Assembly (NCBI GenBank): GCA_944386985.1
Contig: CALXDD010000011.1
Location: 1-64,000, forward strand
DNA from: an uncultured Oscillospiraceae bacterium
Lineage (GTDB): Bacteria; Bacillota; Clostridia; Oscillospirales; Oscillospiraceae
DNA length: 64,000 bases
Direction of reading: 5' to 3'
The notes under the pieces were generated by a model. The model ran no database searches, was not told the DNA's origin, and saw nothing but the letters and a program-made list of their open reading frames with translations. Positions 33,666-42,024 of this stretch are shown piece after piece. Made by a program: the position numbers and the translations under genes. Numbering within the stretch: position 1 is the stretch's first letter; each line of letters opens with the position of its first letter.

Positions 33666-34664
33666 ATGAAATTACTGAAAAACCGCGGCTTTGCCGCGGC
33701 GGTGATGGTTCTGGCCATCGTCCTCTCCTCCCTCTACGGTCTCAGCAAGCGCCCGGCGGTGGAGACGCCGGAGGGGGGACGGGCTCTGGACGAGGGGCTC
33801 AGCACCGGCGCTTTGGAGCGTTATATCGTGGACGAGGCCGGAATCCTGTCCGATCAGACGGAGCAGACGCTCTCCCTCTACAACGCCAACTGGGACCTGT
33901 GGGAGGGCTGCATTTTGGCGGTGGTCACTGAGGACACCGTGTCCGGCAGCATAGAGGACGCCGCTTACGCCTGGGCCGGCAAGCTGGAGCTGGGGGCGGA
34001 CGACGCCATTTTGCTCATGGCGCCCGGGGACCAGAACGCGGCCCTCATTGCCAGCGGCCGGTTTTACGACGCCATGGGCGATCCGGTGCGGTACATCGAT
34101 CTGTACCTCTACGACGACTTTATGGCGGGACAGTATGACCAGGGGGTCCTGGCCCTCTTCGGCCAGATCCACCTCCTTTTCGGGGAGAGCGGTACATACT
34201 CCGGTACCGCCGCCGTATCCTCCTTCCTGCCGGTGGTGATGCTGCTGGTGCTCCTGCTGATCTTTTTCTCCTGTTTGGATTCCATCCGCCACGCCGCCTG
34301 GCGGCGGCGCTACGGCGGCATGGCGGTGCCTCCGGTGATCTTCCGCCCCATTCTCTGGTGGCACCGGCCCGGCGGCGCCTGGTACCGCCGGCGCATGGCC
34401 CCTCCCCCGCCTCCGCCCCCCAGGAGAGGACCTCCTCCCGGCGGCTTTGGCGGCGGTCCCCGGGCCCCCAGAGGCGGCTCCTTTGGAAGCCGGAGCGGCA
34501 GCTCCAGCAGCAGAAGCGGCGGCGGCTCCTTCGGCAGCCGGGGCGGCGGCTTCGGCGGCAGAAGCGGCGGCGGTTCCTTTGGCGGCCGGGGCGGCAGCTT
34601 CGGCGGCAGAAGCGGCGGCGGCTCCTTTGGCGGCCGGGGCGGCGGTTTTGGCCGCAGAAGGTAA
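33666..34664 (+). CDS. TPM-domain protein with Gly/Ser/Arg-rich repeat tail
   Basis: The 332-aa protein has an N-terminal helix (residues ~8-25), a TPM domain (YIVDEAGILSDQTEQTL, then YDDFMAGQYDQGVLALFGQI, ~50-170), a second membrane helix (~188-207), and a basic Pro-rich stretch. The last ~85 residues are imperfect repeats of GGGSFGGRGGGFGGRS type. Such low-complexity tails are common in YgcG/TPM proteins; the repeats are encoded by 30-60 bp tandem DNA repeats prone to length change. Third gene of the xpaC-telA operon, probably at the membrane. Confidence 0.85.
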   Translation: MKLLKNRGFAAAVMVLAIVLSSLYGLSKRPAVETPEGGRALDEGLSTGALERYIVDEAGILSDQTEQTLSLYNANWDLWEGCILAVVTEDTVSGSIEDAAYAWAGKLELGADDAILLMAPGDQNAALIASGRFYDAMGDPVRYIDLYLYDDFMAGQYDQGVLALFGQIHLLFGESGTYSGTAAVSSFLPVVMLLVLLLIFFSCLDSIRHAAWRRRYGGMAVPPVIFRPILWWHRPGGAWYRRRMAPPPPPPPRRGPPPGGFGGGPRAPRGGSFGSRSGSSSSRSGGGSFGSRGGGFGGRSGGGSFGGRGGSFGGRSGGGSFGGRGGGFGRRR

Positions 34665-34673
34665 CAAAATACC

Positions 34674-34713
34674 AAAAAGCAGGCAGTATCATACCGATAC
34701 TGCCTGCTTTTTT
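34674..34713 (+). terminator. Terminator of the xpaC-telA-TPM operon
   Basis: AAAAAGCAGGCAGTATC pairs with GATACTGCCTGCTTTTTT around ATACC; the stem is perfect. Confidence 0.93.
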
Positions 34714-34800
34714 GCCTCGTTTCGCGGCGCGCCAGGGCGCGTTGTTGAATTGTACATGGAGGACGGACACAAAAAAGAAATATTTAGGGAATACTATGTC

Positions 34801-34829
34801 TTGCAATTTCCCTGAAAAATGAGGATAAT
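34801..34829 (+). promoter_or_regulatory. Promoter of xpt
   Basis: TTGCAA (34801-34806), 17 bases, GATAAT (34824-34829), giving a leader of about 57 bases. An AGGGAA/TTCCCT inverted repeat (34786-34813) overlaps the -35 and could be an operator. Confidence 0.55.
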
Positions 34830-34892
34830 GGTGTCAACTACCAACCTTCGACCAAATTCTCCACAGAACCATTTTCAGAAAGGGTGATTCTT

Positions 34893-35474
34893 ATGCAGCT
34901 GCTCCAGGAGCGCATCCGCAAGGAGGGCAAGGTCCTGCCCGGCAATATCATCAAGGTGGACGGTTTCCTCAACCACCGGGTGGATACCAAGCTGATGGAG
35001 GCCATTGCTGACGAATTTGCCAAGGTCTTCGACATCAGCGACATCACCATGGTCCTCACCGCCGAGGCCAGCGGTATTGCGCTGGCGGCCATCTGCGCCA
35101 ACAAGTTCAACGTGCCCATGGTATTTGCCAAGAAGGCCAAGAGCGACAACATTGAAGGCGGCCTGTATCAAAGCGAGATTTTTTCTTATACTTATAAGAA
35201 GAAGATGACCCTCATTCTCTCCAAGGAGTGGCTGCACAAGGAGGACAAGGTCCTGATCGTGGACGACTTCATGGCCAAGGGCAACGCCATGCAGGGCCTT
35301 ATCGATCTGGTCAACGAGGCCGGCGCCACCCTCAAGGGCATCGGCGTGGCGGTGGAGAAAGGCTTCCAGGGCGGCGGCGACCGGTTCCGCAACATCCCCG
35401 GCGTCCCCTACAAGGCCCTGGCTGTCATTGAGAAGGCCGACGAGAACGGCATCATCTTCCGGGACGAGGACTGA
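34893..35474 (+). CDS. xpt: Xanthine phosphoribosyltransferase
   Basis: The 193-aa enzyme converts xanthine and PRPP to XMP in purine salvage. The PRPP loop is VLIVDDFMAKGNAMQG. The N-terminal QLLQERIRKEGKVLPGNIIKVDGFLNHRVD is the Xpt signature. ATG 34893 follows AAAGGGTG. Guanine deaminase (guaD, this window) makes its substrate from guanine, and guaA downstream converts XMP to GMP, so the three could form a guanine-xanthine-XMP-GMP cycle. No pbuX permease gene is adjacent. Confidence 0.95.
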   Translation: MQLLQERIRKEGKVLPGNIIKVDGFLNHRVDTKLMEAIADEFAKVFDISDITMVLTAEASGIALAAICANKFNVPMVFAKKAKSDNIEGGLYQSEIFSYTYKKKMTLILSKEWLHKEDKVLIVDDFMAKGNAMQGLIDLVNEAGATLKGIGVAVEKGFQGGGDRFRNIPGVPYKALAVIEKADENGIIFRDED

Positions 35475-35566
35475 GTTTTTCTTCTTCCCGGCAGATTTCT
35501 TCCCCTCTTTGCGTCTGTACAGATAGAAGCGGCAAACAGATCGGATGAAAGAAGGAGGAAGCTGTG

Positions 35567-36199
35567 ATGAAAAAGTTCCGCATTCTGCTGGCAGCCCTGA
35601 TGCTGCTGTCTCTGGCCCTGCCCGGCTGCACGCCGGAGAACCTTTCGGAAGAGGTCAACGCCAAGCCGGTGATCTATCTCTACCCGGAGGAGGAGACTGA
35701 GGTCACGGTCCTGCTCGACTATGACGGCCAGCTCACCACCACCTACCCCGCCTACGAAAACGGCTGGACCGTCACCGCCGCCCCCGACGGCACCCTTACC
35801 GACGCAGAGGGCCGGGAATACTACTGCCTCTTCTGGGAGGGCCTTGCCTCCTGGGACTACGACTTCTCAGAGGGCTTCTGCGTTTCCGGGGAGGACACCG
35901 CCGCCTTTTTGGAGGAGGCCCTCGCCAGTCTGGGCCTTACGGACCAGGAGGCCAATGAGTTTCTCATCTACTGGCTTCCCAAAATGGAAGGCAATGCCTA
36001 CAACCTGCTGTCTTTCCAGACGGAGGCCTACACCGACCACGCCCGGCTCACCGTGACGCCCCGGCCGGACACCGTTTTGCGGGTGTTCCTGGCCTGGAAG
36101 GCTTTGGCCGAGCCGGTGGATATTGCGCCCCAAGCGCTGACAGCGCCCGTCCGGCAGGGCTTTACCCTGGTGGAGTGGGGCGGCTGTCAGGTTTCCTAA
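35567..36199 (+). CDS. Lipoprotein of unknown function
   Basis: The 210-aa protein has a lipoprotein signal peptide with lipobox LALPGC (Cys near residue 21). The mature part starts with KPVIYLYPEEETEVTV, a motif I recall from scattered hypothetical proteins, followed by beta-rich segments (YDGQLTTTYPAYENGW, YYCLFWEGL) and a C-terminal LVEWGGCQ. It is membrane-anchored on the outside of the cell. GAAGGAGG precedes ATG 35567. It sits between xpt and guaA without an obvious link to purine metabolism. Confidence 0.75.
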   Translation: MKKFRILLAALMLLSLALPGCTPENLSEEVNAKPVIYLYPEEETEVTVLLDYDGQLTTTYPAYENGWTVTAAPDGTLTDAEGREYYCLFWEGLASWDYDFSEGFCVSGEDTAAFLEEALASLGLTDQEANEFLIYWLPKMEGNAYNLLSFQTEAYTDHARLTVTPRPDTVLRVFLAWKALAEPVDIAPQALTAPVRQGFTLVEWGGCQVS

Positions 36200-36224
36200 A
36201 CCAACGATAAAGGAGTGACCCCAT

Positions 36225-37766
36225 TTGCCCCGTCAATCTGTTCTTGTGCTGGACTTCGGCGGTCAGTATAATCAGCTGATCGCCCGCCGGGTCCGTGAAT
36301 GCAGCGTCTACTGCGAGGTGAAGCCCTACACCATCTCCCTGGAGGAGATCCGGGCCTTCGACCCCATCGGCATCATCTTCACCGGCGGCCCCAACAGCGT
36401 CTATGACGAGAAGGCCCCCCATGTGGACCCCGCCATCTTCACCTTAGGCGTGCCGGTGCTGGGCATCTGCTACGGCTGTCAGCTGATGGCCCAGGCCCTG
36501 GGCGGGGAGGTCACCGCCGCTCAGGCGGACACCGCCCGGGAGTACGGCAAGACGGAGACCTTCTACGACACCGGCTGCCGCCTTTTCAAGGGCCTTCCGG
36601 AAAGCGGCATCAGCTGGATGAGCCACGGAGACTATATGGCCAAGGTGCCCGAGGGCTTTGCCCTGGTGGGCCGCACGGAGGCCTGCCCCAACGTGGCCAT
36701 CGCCGACGAGAAGCGGGGCTTTTACGGGGTGCAGTACCATCCGGAGGTGAACCACACCGAGCACGGCGTGGATATGATCCGCAACTTCCTCTATGAGGTC
36801 TGCCACGCCAGGGGCGAGTGGACCATGGGGGACTACAAGGATACCGCCATCGCCGCCATCCGGGAGAAGGTGGGCAGCGGCAAGGTGCTGCTGGCCCTCA
36901 GCGGCGGCGTGGATTCCTCCGTGGCCGCCGCGCTGCTGGCGGAGGCGGTGGGCAAGCAGCTCACCTGCGTGTTTGTGGACCACGGCCTTCTCCGCAAGGA
37001 CGAGGGGGATGAGGTGGAGGCCGCCTTCTCCAGATGGGATCTGAACTTTGTCCGGGTGGATGCGGAGACCCGGTTCCTTCTGAAGCTGGCCGGCGTGTCC
37101 GAGCCGGAGCACAAGCGGAAGATCATCGGCGAGGAGTTCATCCGGGTCTTCGAGGAGGAGGCCAAGAAGATCGGCGCGGTGGACTTCCTGGCCCAGGGTA
37201 CCATTTACCCCGACGTCATCGAGTCCGGCGCCGGAGACGCCGCCGTCATCAAGAGCCACCACAACGTGGGCGGTCTCCCTGACTATGTGGACTTCAAGGA
37301 GATCATCGAGCCTTTGCGGATGCTCTTCAAGGACGAGGTGCGGCAGCTGGGCCGCGAGCTGGGCCTGCCGGAGTATCTGGTGAGCCGCCAGCCCTTCCCG
37401 GGACCCGGCCTTGCCATCCGGGTGATCGGGGATCTCACCAAGGAGAAGCTGGACACGCTCCGGGAGGCGGACGCCATCTACCGCCAGGAGATCGCCGCCG
37501 CCGGCGAGGACAAGAACATCAACCAGTATTTTGCGGTGCTCACCAACACCCGCTCCGTGGGCGTCATGGGCGACGGCCGCACCTATGACTACACCCTGGC
37601 CCTCCGCGCGGTGACCACCAGCGACTTTATGACCGCCGACTGGGCCCGCATCCCCTATGACGTGCTCGACAAGATCTCCACCCGCATCGTCAATGAGGTC
37701 AAGGGCATCAACCGCATCGTCTACGACATCACCAGTAAGCCCCCGGCCACGATTGAGTGGGAGTAA
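36225..37766 (+). CDS. guaA: GMP synthase (glutamine-hydrolysing)
   Basis: The 513-aa enzyme converts XMP to GMP. The N-terminal glutamine amidotransferase has C82 in GICYGCQ and HPEVNHTE. The ATP pyrophosphatase domain has SGGVDSS near residue 226. The dimerisation domain ends KPPATIEWE. The start is TTG 36225 after AAAGGAGTGACC. The 3' end of guaA is a known attachment site for tyrosine-recombinase genomic islands, and here a recombinase module begins about 400 bases after the stop. Confidence 0.97.
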   Translation: MPRQSVLVLDFGGQYNQLIARRVRECSVYCEVKPYTISLEEIRAFDPIGIIFTGGPNSVYDEKAPHVDPAIFTLGVPVLGICYGCQLMAQALGGEVTAAQADTAREYGKTETFYDTGCRLFKGLPESGISWMSHGDYMAKVPEGFALVGRTEACPNVAIADEKRGFYGVQYHPEVNHTEHGVDMIRNFLYEVCHARGEWTMGDYKDTAIAAIREKVGSGKVLLALSGGVDSSVAAALLAEAVGKQLTCVFVDHGLLRKDEGDEVEAAFSRWDLNFVRVDAETRFLLKLAGVSEPEHKRKIIGEEFIRVFEEEAKKIGAVDFLAQGTIYPDVIESGAGDAAVIKSHHNVGGLPDYVDFKEIIEPLRMLFKDEVRQLGRELGLPEYLVSRQPFPGPGLAIRVIGDLTKEKLDTLREADAIYRQEIAAAGEDKNINQYFAVLTNTRSVGVMGDGRTYDYTLALRAVTTSDFMTADWARIPYDVLDKISTRIVNEVKGINRIVYDITSKPPATIEWE

Positions 37767-37775
37767 CTGCACGAA

Positions 37776-37814
37776 CCCCGAGAAGCCTTGCGCCGCAAGG
37801 CTTCTCGGGGTTTT
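37776..37814 (+). terminator. Terminator of guaA
   Basis: CCCCGAGAAGCCTTGC pairs perfectly with GCAAGGCTTCTCGGGG around GCC, then TTTT. Confidence 0.92.
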
Positions 37815-37847
37815 CCTCTTGGCGTTTGACCGCATTTTGACCGCAAA

Positions 37848-38024
37848 AATCCTGAGATTTGGGTTCGAGTGGGAGGAAATAAATCCTGTCATTTAGGGTA
37901 AAAAGTATGCGAACCAATCCTGTTATTTAGGGACGACAGGAAGCGAACAAATCCCGTGATTTAGGGGCAAGGCGCATCACAGGATTGATTGGCTTTTAGG
38001 GGTAATGAATCCTGTGATTTGGGG
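37848..38024. repeat. Iteron array AATCCTGTNATTTAGGG, 34-bp period
   Basis: Direct copies start at 37848 (one base shorter), 37882, 37916, 37950 and 38008; a partial inverted copy lies at 37976-37986. The first four are exactly 34 bases apart, and two spacers share GCGAAC. Such arrays usually bind a recombinase or replication protein. It lies between guaA and the recombinase pair, so arm-type sites for these recombinases are the simplest reading. Confidence 0.85.
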
Positions 38025-38084
38025 ATGGATAGGAATTTCAACGCCAAGCAGTAACCTGCAAGCGATATCCGATGAGCGAATTAT

Positions 38085-38122
38085 AAAAGGCAGCCGCGGT
38101 TTCCATGAACCGCGACTGCCTT
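38085..38122 (-). terminator. Terminator downstream of the recombinase pair
   Basis: Minus strand AAGGCAG-t-CGCGGTT pairs with AACCGCG-g-CTGCCTT around CATGGA, followed by TTAT. It overlaps the start of the 31-bp repeats. Confidence 0.65.
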
Positions 38123-38193
38123 ACTATTTTCTTGATTTTGTCTTTACTGCCTTACTATTTTCTTGATTTTGTCTTTACTGCCTTACTTTACTG
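38117..38193. repeat. 31-bp tandem repeat at the recombinase gene end, about 2.5 units
   Basis: Two identical 31-bp units (38117-38147, 38148-38178), each TGCCTTACTATTTTCTTGAT plus TTTGTCTTTAC, and a partial third that runs into the stop codon of the recombinase gene. The duplicated sequence reads KAVKTKSRK-stop in the recombinase frame, hinting that an earlier C-terminus was copied. Confidence 0.9.
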
Positions 38194-39817
38194 CTTTTAT
38201 CTTTGCGATGCCGTTTATCATCCCAGGAGAAGTAACATCCAGGGACTGCCCGGGTTCCAGGCGCACGGAGACGGTTGCCTGGGTAAAACGCCAGAGTTCT
38301 TTTGCACGTACAGTCATGATCTCTTTCCCATCTTCTAAACGCCCCGTTGATACCACAGCTTCATCGGGCAGGACAGGCTCCAGTGTCTTATCCCGATCCA
38401 GGAGATTCAGCAGATGTTCCTGGGCTTCCGGGCTGGTCATGCTGCAGTAATGGTCGTAAGTGACATTGCCTGCCAAAGAGTGTCCCAGGAGGAATTCACT
38501 GATTCCGCTGCCGTCTTTGATGCCATTATTTCTCAGGCGGTGATGATAATGACTCTGGAGCAGTCGGCTTCCTGCTCCACTGGCGGAAGATGGGTCGGGC
38601 TTCAAAGCATCAGGCCCGACGCCGCAGCGGAGCAGCGCCTCCTTGCAATAGGCGGCAAGCTCTTTGCTGGTCATGCGCTTTCCAGAACTGCTCTCCAAAA
38701 TCCGGCGTCCCTTCAGGTCAATTCCCCGGCTCTTGAGTTCTTCGGCGCGACGGAAGAGTTCCCGGGCGCTGAAGGAGCATACGGGTTTTGTATAATCGCG
38801 TGTTGCTCCGGCAGAAAACTCTTTAATGATGACAATCTGTGCCGTTGTTTCTTCCCGTCCCATCTGATTAAAACGCACATCGTCCCAGGAGAGCTTACAT
38901 ACATCGCTGCCGGTAAATCCCTCCTTCTCCAGTAGAACTCCCGTTGCGCCAATATCATCAACATCGGCCTCTGCAATCATTTGATTCAGACGGCGCTCCT
39001 CTTTTTCAGAAAGCGACTCCTTCTGCTGCGCCTTTTTCTGCTGGACCTCGATATTCCTTTTCTTCCGGGATGGATTTCCCGCCAGGAAAGTGGTAAAGGG
39101 ATTTTCGCCGGAGTAGATGCCACGATCCCGGCAATATTCCCAAAACTGTTCAGCAAACCGAAAAATTGTTCCCCGTCTTTTATCGGACAATTTTTTATAG
39201 GCAGTGGAAAGAGCTTTCTTGGAAACAGCATCCATTGTGTATTTGTCCAGAAGGCCAGCCAGCTTTTCCAGTTCGCGCTTGCTGCGGCGCAAGGTTTCAT
39301 CCGAGGTATGCGCCCTGGCTTTCCGTTCCTTCAAAAAGGAATCTGCGTGAATTTGAACGGCCCGGGCAATGGGCATTTTTCCGGCATAAAGGTCTCCGTT
39401 CTCATCTGCCAGTGTGGTGGCATTCTTCACAGCGAGCTCTTTCGCTTTCGCCATGACCTTTTCTTTAATCATTTTTTCATCCGTAGTATCGAGATAAAGG
39501 TCAGCCTTAACAGAAAAAGATTCTGCAGAAGGTTCGCGCTCATCGGCTTTCAAACGGTTCTGTATTTTGCGGCGGGAAGGCCCTTTCATCTGCAGGACTT
39601 TTCCATCACTCGGGGAGCGAAGACTGATGCGTCCCCGGAGAATATAGAACTTGCCTATATTCGGTTTCCCCGTTCTCCGCTGCTCATTGAGCGTATATGT
39701 ATATTTGTTTCCTTTATAAAAACACACTCCCTCTCCATGAAGCAATCCATCCTTGTTACGACAAGTAGTATAGGTAACGCAGTCATGCTGTGCTGAGGGC
39801 TTTGTTTTTCCACTCAT
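38183..39817 (-). CDS. Tyrosine-recombinase-like protein (downstream partner)
   Basis: The 544-aa protein has a Lys/Arg-rich N-terminal region (residues ~30-150), a core-binding-like helical part (~155-270) and a catalytic-like domain with SHYHHRLRNNG, EFLLGHSLAGN and TYDHYCSM, matching the HxxR, GH and Tyr boxes. The first Arg box is altered: GFTGSDVCKLSWDDV has no Arg where TGLRxGE is usual. ATG 39817 overlaps the upstream recombinase by four bases (ATGA). The pair probably works together on the iteron array next to it. It may be the less active or structural partner. Confidence 0.75.
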   Translation of the reverse strand: MSGKTKPSAQHDCVTYTTCRNKDGLLHGEGVCFYKGNKYTYTLNEQRRTGKPNIGKFYILRGRISLRSPSDGKVLQMKGPSRRKIQNRLKADEREPSAESFSVKADLYLDTTDEKMIKEKVMAKAKELAVKNATTLADENGDLYAGKMPIARAVQIHADSFLKERKARAHTSDETLRRSKRELEKLAGLLDKYTMDAVSKKALSTAYKKLSDKRRGTIFRFAEQFWEYCRDRGIYSGENPFTTFLAGNPSRKKRNIEVQQKKAQQKESLSEKEERRLNQMIAEADVDDIGATGVLLEKEGFTGSDVCKLSWDDVRFNQMGREETTAQIVIIKEFSAGATRDYTKPVCSFSARELFRRAEELKSRGIDLKGRRILESSSGKRMTSKELAAYCKEALLRCGVGPDALKPDPSSASGAGSRLLQSHYHHRLRNNGIKDGSGISEFLLGHSLAGNVTYDHYCSMTSPEAQEHLLNLLDRDKTLEPVLPDEAVVSTGRLEDGKEIMTVRAKELWRFTQATVSVRLEPGQSLDVTSPGMINGIAKIKAVK

Positions 39818-41397
39818 TTTCGTTCCTCCTTTATATCATTCCATTTTGAAATGTCAATCTGCTCTGCCTGGTCAATCCACTTTTGATATTTGGTAGGGCT
39901 GGTGACAGGGCCAATCACCGGGCGGTTTTCCCGCAGTCTCGGTGAGTCCTTTGCGCCTGTTTGGGGCTTTGGTGGTGAAACCACTGTGCCGTCGGTGATA
40001 AAATCCATACGATTTCCACTTTCACTGGTGATGCCATGAAACGTTACCACAATAGGTTCTTTGCCCGCAGTGATGCGGTATGCGCTGTATCCTGTCAGAT
40101 CGACTGTTTTGCCTGGGACCGGACAGATGGCGTTGTAATAGGGATGCCGGCTGTATTCCGGCAGAAATGTATGGCGTTCCAGCTGTCTGGCAATATCCGA
40201 CTGCACATCATAATTTGTATAGTCCTTGTTACTGGTTTCCGAATTTTTGTGTCCCATGAGATAGTACACATCTGCGGATGCCATCCCGCAGAGATGTATC
40301 GCACGCCCTGCCCAATCGCGGCGCAGAGCATAGGCTGATACATCGGTGTCCGGCACGCCATCGCTGTCCAAATCCGGCTCTCTTCGTGTCAGGGCCGCTA
40401 CCAGTCGAAAGTTCGCCTTCTGAAAACCGCACAGTTGGAGCAATTCTTTTACAAAGGCTGACAGACCGGATGGGTCAGCATAACGGCAAGGGTCATCCGG
40501 ATAAGAAACCAGAGGCATCTCGGCAATTTCCTCACTTGTATAACCAAGACTGCTGAGATAGTCCATCCGCTGAAGAATCAGATGATGCATCAGCGAGCCG
40601 CAGATACAATAGCGATAAGCGGCATCTGTCTTCAGCCGTGGAATGCGGTTCCCATTTTTGATTTGATAAAGAATCGGAATCACCACATATCCATCCCGCA
40701 ATGAGATATCTCCAATTTTAACGGCGCACGCTTCTGCAGTGCGGGTTCCACCGGTCTCCATCAGTCCCGCGCCCATCGCAAGTCCGTAATGCGGCATTTT
40801 TGTCAGCAGATGTGCAAACTTCACCCGGACATCTTCGGGAATATATTTCACCTGGTCGGCCATGGGGAGCGCTTCGATTCCTTCCGTATTGAACAGCCGA
40901 GGCGGAAGTGCCGGATTCAGTTCATACAGCTGCTTCAGGATCCAGTTGACCCGGAGCAGATATTGAGACACGCTTTTGTTCGCCGTAACAGGATTTCCGT
41001 TGCTGCGTTTGCTCTTTAGTGCCTTTTCCACCAGGGCATCCTTGATCTCCGCAAAATCCGCAGAATCGGCTTCCGTACCCAGAGCGTCCAGTAGGCGCAG
41101 AATCCGATTCTCAAAATAAGTACAGGTCCACTTCATGGTATCGTCATCCCAATCCGGGTTGCGGATTCCCAGCTCTCGAAATACTTTGTAGGTCGCAGTA
41201 TATACGCCGTATGAATCGTCTAATTTCACTTTTGCGGCGCTTGGTATTGATTTTCCCTTGCATTCCTTTTCGATAAGATTGGCAAGAATCCCTGCTTCGT
41301 AGTTTTCATCCGCGATGGTCGGGTCGAAAGAACGCTGGTGTTTGGCCCCCATCCGCACGCCGGAGATGGTACTCTTTGCATAACCTGTCAGAATCAC
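39814..41397 (-). CDS. Tyrosine recombinase of the pair (upstream partner)
   Basis: The 527-aa protein has an unusually long N-terminal part. Its C-terminal half shows tyrosine-recombinase boxes: R219 in METGGTRTAEACAV, YALRRDWAGRA (R359/R360, with the usual His replaced by Ala), LMGHKNSETSNKDY (H383, Y393). About 130 residues follow the Tyr, rich in Pro and polar residues. GTG 41397 has no ribosome site, but its GTGA overlaps the stop of a 28-aa leader peptide that has a strong site, so translation is probably coupled. It is unlike the phage-type integrase at 42.5 kb. Confidence 0.78.
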   Translation of the reverse strand: MILTGYAKSTISGVRMGAKHQRSFDPTIADENYEAGILANLIEKECKGKSIPSAAKVKLDDSYGVYTATYKVFRELGIRNPDWDDDTMKWTCTYFENRILRLLDALGTEADSADFAEIKDALVEKALKSKRSNGNPVTANKSVSQYLLRVNWILKQLYELNPALPPRLFNTEGIEALPMADQVKYIPEDVRVKFAHLLTKMPHYGLAMGAGLMETGGTRTAEACAVKIGDISLRDGYVVIPILYQIKNGNRIPRLKTDAAYRYCICGSLMHHLILQRMDYLSSLGYTSEEIAEMPLVSYPDDPCRYADPSGLSAFVKELLQLCGFQKANFRLVAALTRREPDLDSDGVPDTDVSAYALRRDWAGRAIHLCGMASADVYYLMGHKNSETSNKDYTNYDVQSDIARQLERHTFLPEYSRHPYYNAICPVPGKTVDLTGYSAYRITAGKEPIVVTFHGITSESGNRMDFITDGTVVSPPKPQTGAKDSPRLRENRPVIGPVTSPTKYQKWIDQAEQIDISKWNDIKEERK

Positions 41398-41480
41398 TTT
41401 GCGGCTTGATTTGATTCTGCTGGTAATTTATGTGCACATATATCAGGGACACCAATATTGATATTTTTAGGAAAGCCCAT
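41394..41480 (-). CDS. 28-aa leader peptide coupled to the recombinase pair
   Basis: ATG 41480 follows ACAGGAGGAAATAACC, the best ribosome site in this region. The product starts MGFPKNINIGVPDICAHK and ends AESNQAAK. Its TGA stop overlaps the GTG start of the recombinase gene (GTGA). The ribosome site lies inside the 3' arm of a long hairpin (41490-41535), so access may be controlled. It is too short for the family of any known enzyme; it is a leader peptide or the remnant of a third recombinase. Confidence 0.6.
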   Translation of the reverse strand: MGFPKNINIGVPDICAHKLPAESNQAAK

Positions 41481-41489
41481 GGTTATTTC

Positions 41490-41535
41490 CTCCTGTAACT
41501 GGAAAGCTTTGTTGAAAAGCTTCCATTTACAGGAG
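41490..41535 (-). promoter_or_regulatory. Hairpin hiding the leader-peptide ribosome site
   Basis: On the minus strand CTCCTGTAA (41535-41527) pairs with TTACAGGAG (41498-41490), extended by TGGAAGCTTT / AAAGCTTTCCA with one bulge and one mismatch. The AGGAG of the ribosome site is fully inside the stem. Confidence 0.75.
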
Positions 41536-41636
41536 TATGGAATAAATAGACATTGCCACAATATACATCCATGTTCTGCTGTCGAAAATGGAGGTTTTGA
41601 ATCCCCAAATACCGAATATTCCTACTTTAGCCCAGA

Positions 41637-41680
41637 AAAAGCTAAAAGCGGAGCGACCATCAAATGATGGACGCTCCGCT
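41637..41680 (-). terminator. Terminator of the XRE regulator gene
   Basis: Minus strand AGCGGAGCG-t-CCATC pairs with GATGG-t-CGCTCCGCT around ATTT, followed by TTTTAGCTTTTT. The recombinase pair must therefore use its own promoter or depend on read-through. Confidence 0.85.
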
Positions 41681-41700
41681 ACAATCATGTACGATTATTT

Positions 41701-41913
41701 TTAATTGTTTTCATCCGGAATGTACTCAACGATATCCTCAATGCGGCAATGAAGCGCTTTGCAGATTTTCCCCAGCGCCTCCATGGTCACCGGTTCGTCT
41801 TTCCCCATATGCGCCAGTGCATTGGAGTTGATGCCCGCAACAGTTTTTAAATCTGTTCGCTTCATCTTATTCTTAATCAACAAGACCCAAAGCCGTTCAT
41901 AGGACCATGCCAT
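41701..41913 (-). CDS. XRE-family helix-turn-helix regulator
   Basis: The 70-aa single-domain HTH protein reads WVLLIKNKMKRTDLKTVAGI, NSNALAHMGKDEPVTMEALG, KICKALHCRIEDIVEYIPD, the short form common on mobile elements. ATG 41913 (MAWSYERL) follows AGAGGTGG by 7 bases; a GTG at 41922 is in frame but overlaps that site. It is transcribed leftward from the promoter at 41933-41961, and divergent from the excisionase/integrase leader. It probably binds the ATCTAAA-T-TTTAGAT palindrome between the two promoters. Confidence 0.88.
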   Translation of the reverse strand: MAWSYERLWVLLIKNKMKRTDLKTVAGINSNALAHMGKDEPVTMEALGKICKALHCRIEDIVEYIPDENN

Positions 41914-41932
41914 TCGCCCCACCTCTGAAACT

Positions 41933-41961
41933 ATTTTAACCCAGAAAGAAAAAAATGTGAA
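41933..41961 (-). promoter_or_regulatory. Promoter of the XRE regulator
   Basis: Minus strand TTCACA (41956-41961), 17 bases, TAAAAT (41933-41938). Confidence 0.65.
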
Positions 41962-41968
41962 TACGTAG

Positions 41969-41983
41969 ATCTAAATTTTAGAT
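41969..41983. promoter_or_regulatory. Candidate operator between divergent promoters
   Basis: Perfect palindrome ATCTAAA-T-TTTAGAT. It lies 7 bases from each of the two -35 boxes, so one dimer could control both directions. Confidence 0.7.
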
Positions 41984-41989
41984 TTAATA

Positions 41990-42018
41990 TTGACATTATA
42001 AATCCGTCGTGCTATTAT
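41990..42018 (+). promoter_or_regulatory. Strong promoter toward excisionase/integrase
   Basis: TTGACA (41990-41995), 17 bases, TATTAT (42013-42018). Confidence 0.8.
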
Positions 42019-42024
42019 ACTGAT

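Noticed and set aside
34358..34822. Arg-rich ORFs in other frames of the TPM gene tail
   Set aside because: They arise from the tandem GGC/CGG-rich repeats encoding the Gly/Ser/Arg tail of the TPM protein.
34786..34870. Possible riboswitch in front of xpt
   Set aside because: The purine aptamer core (TATAAT, TTTCTACC) is missing. GGATAATGG is better explained as the -10 box of a TTGCAA-17-GATAAT promoter.
37848..38024. CRISPR array
   Set aside because: Repeats of 17 bases with 17-base, partly similar spacers, one inverted copy, and no cas genes. Iterons or recombinase sites fit better.
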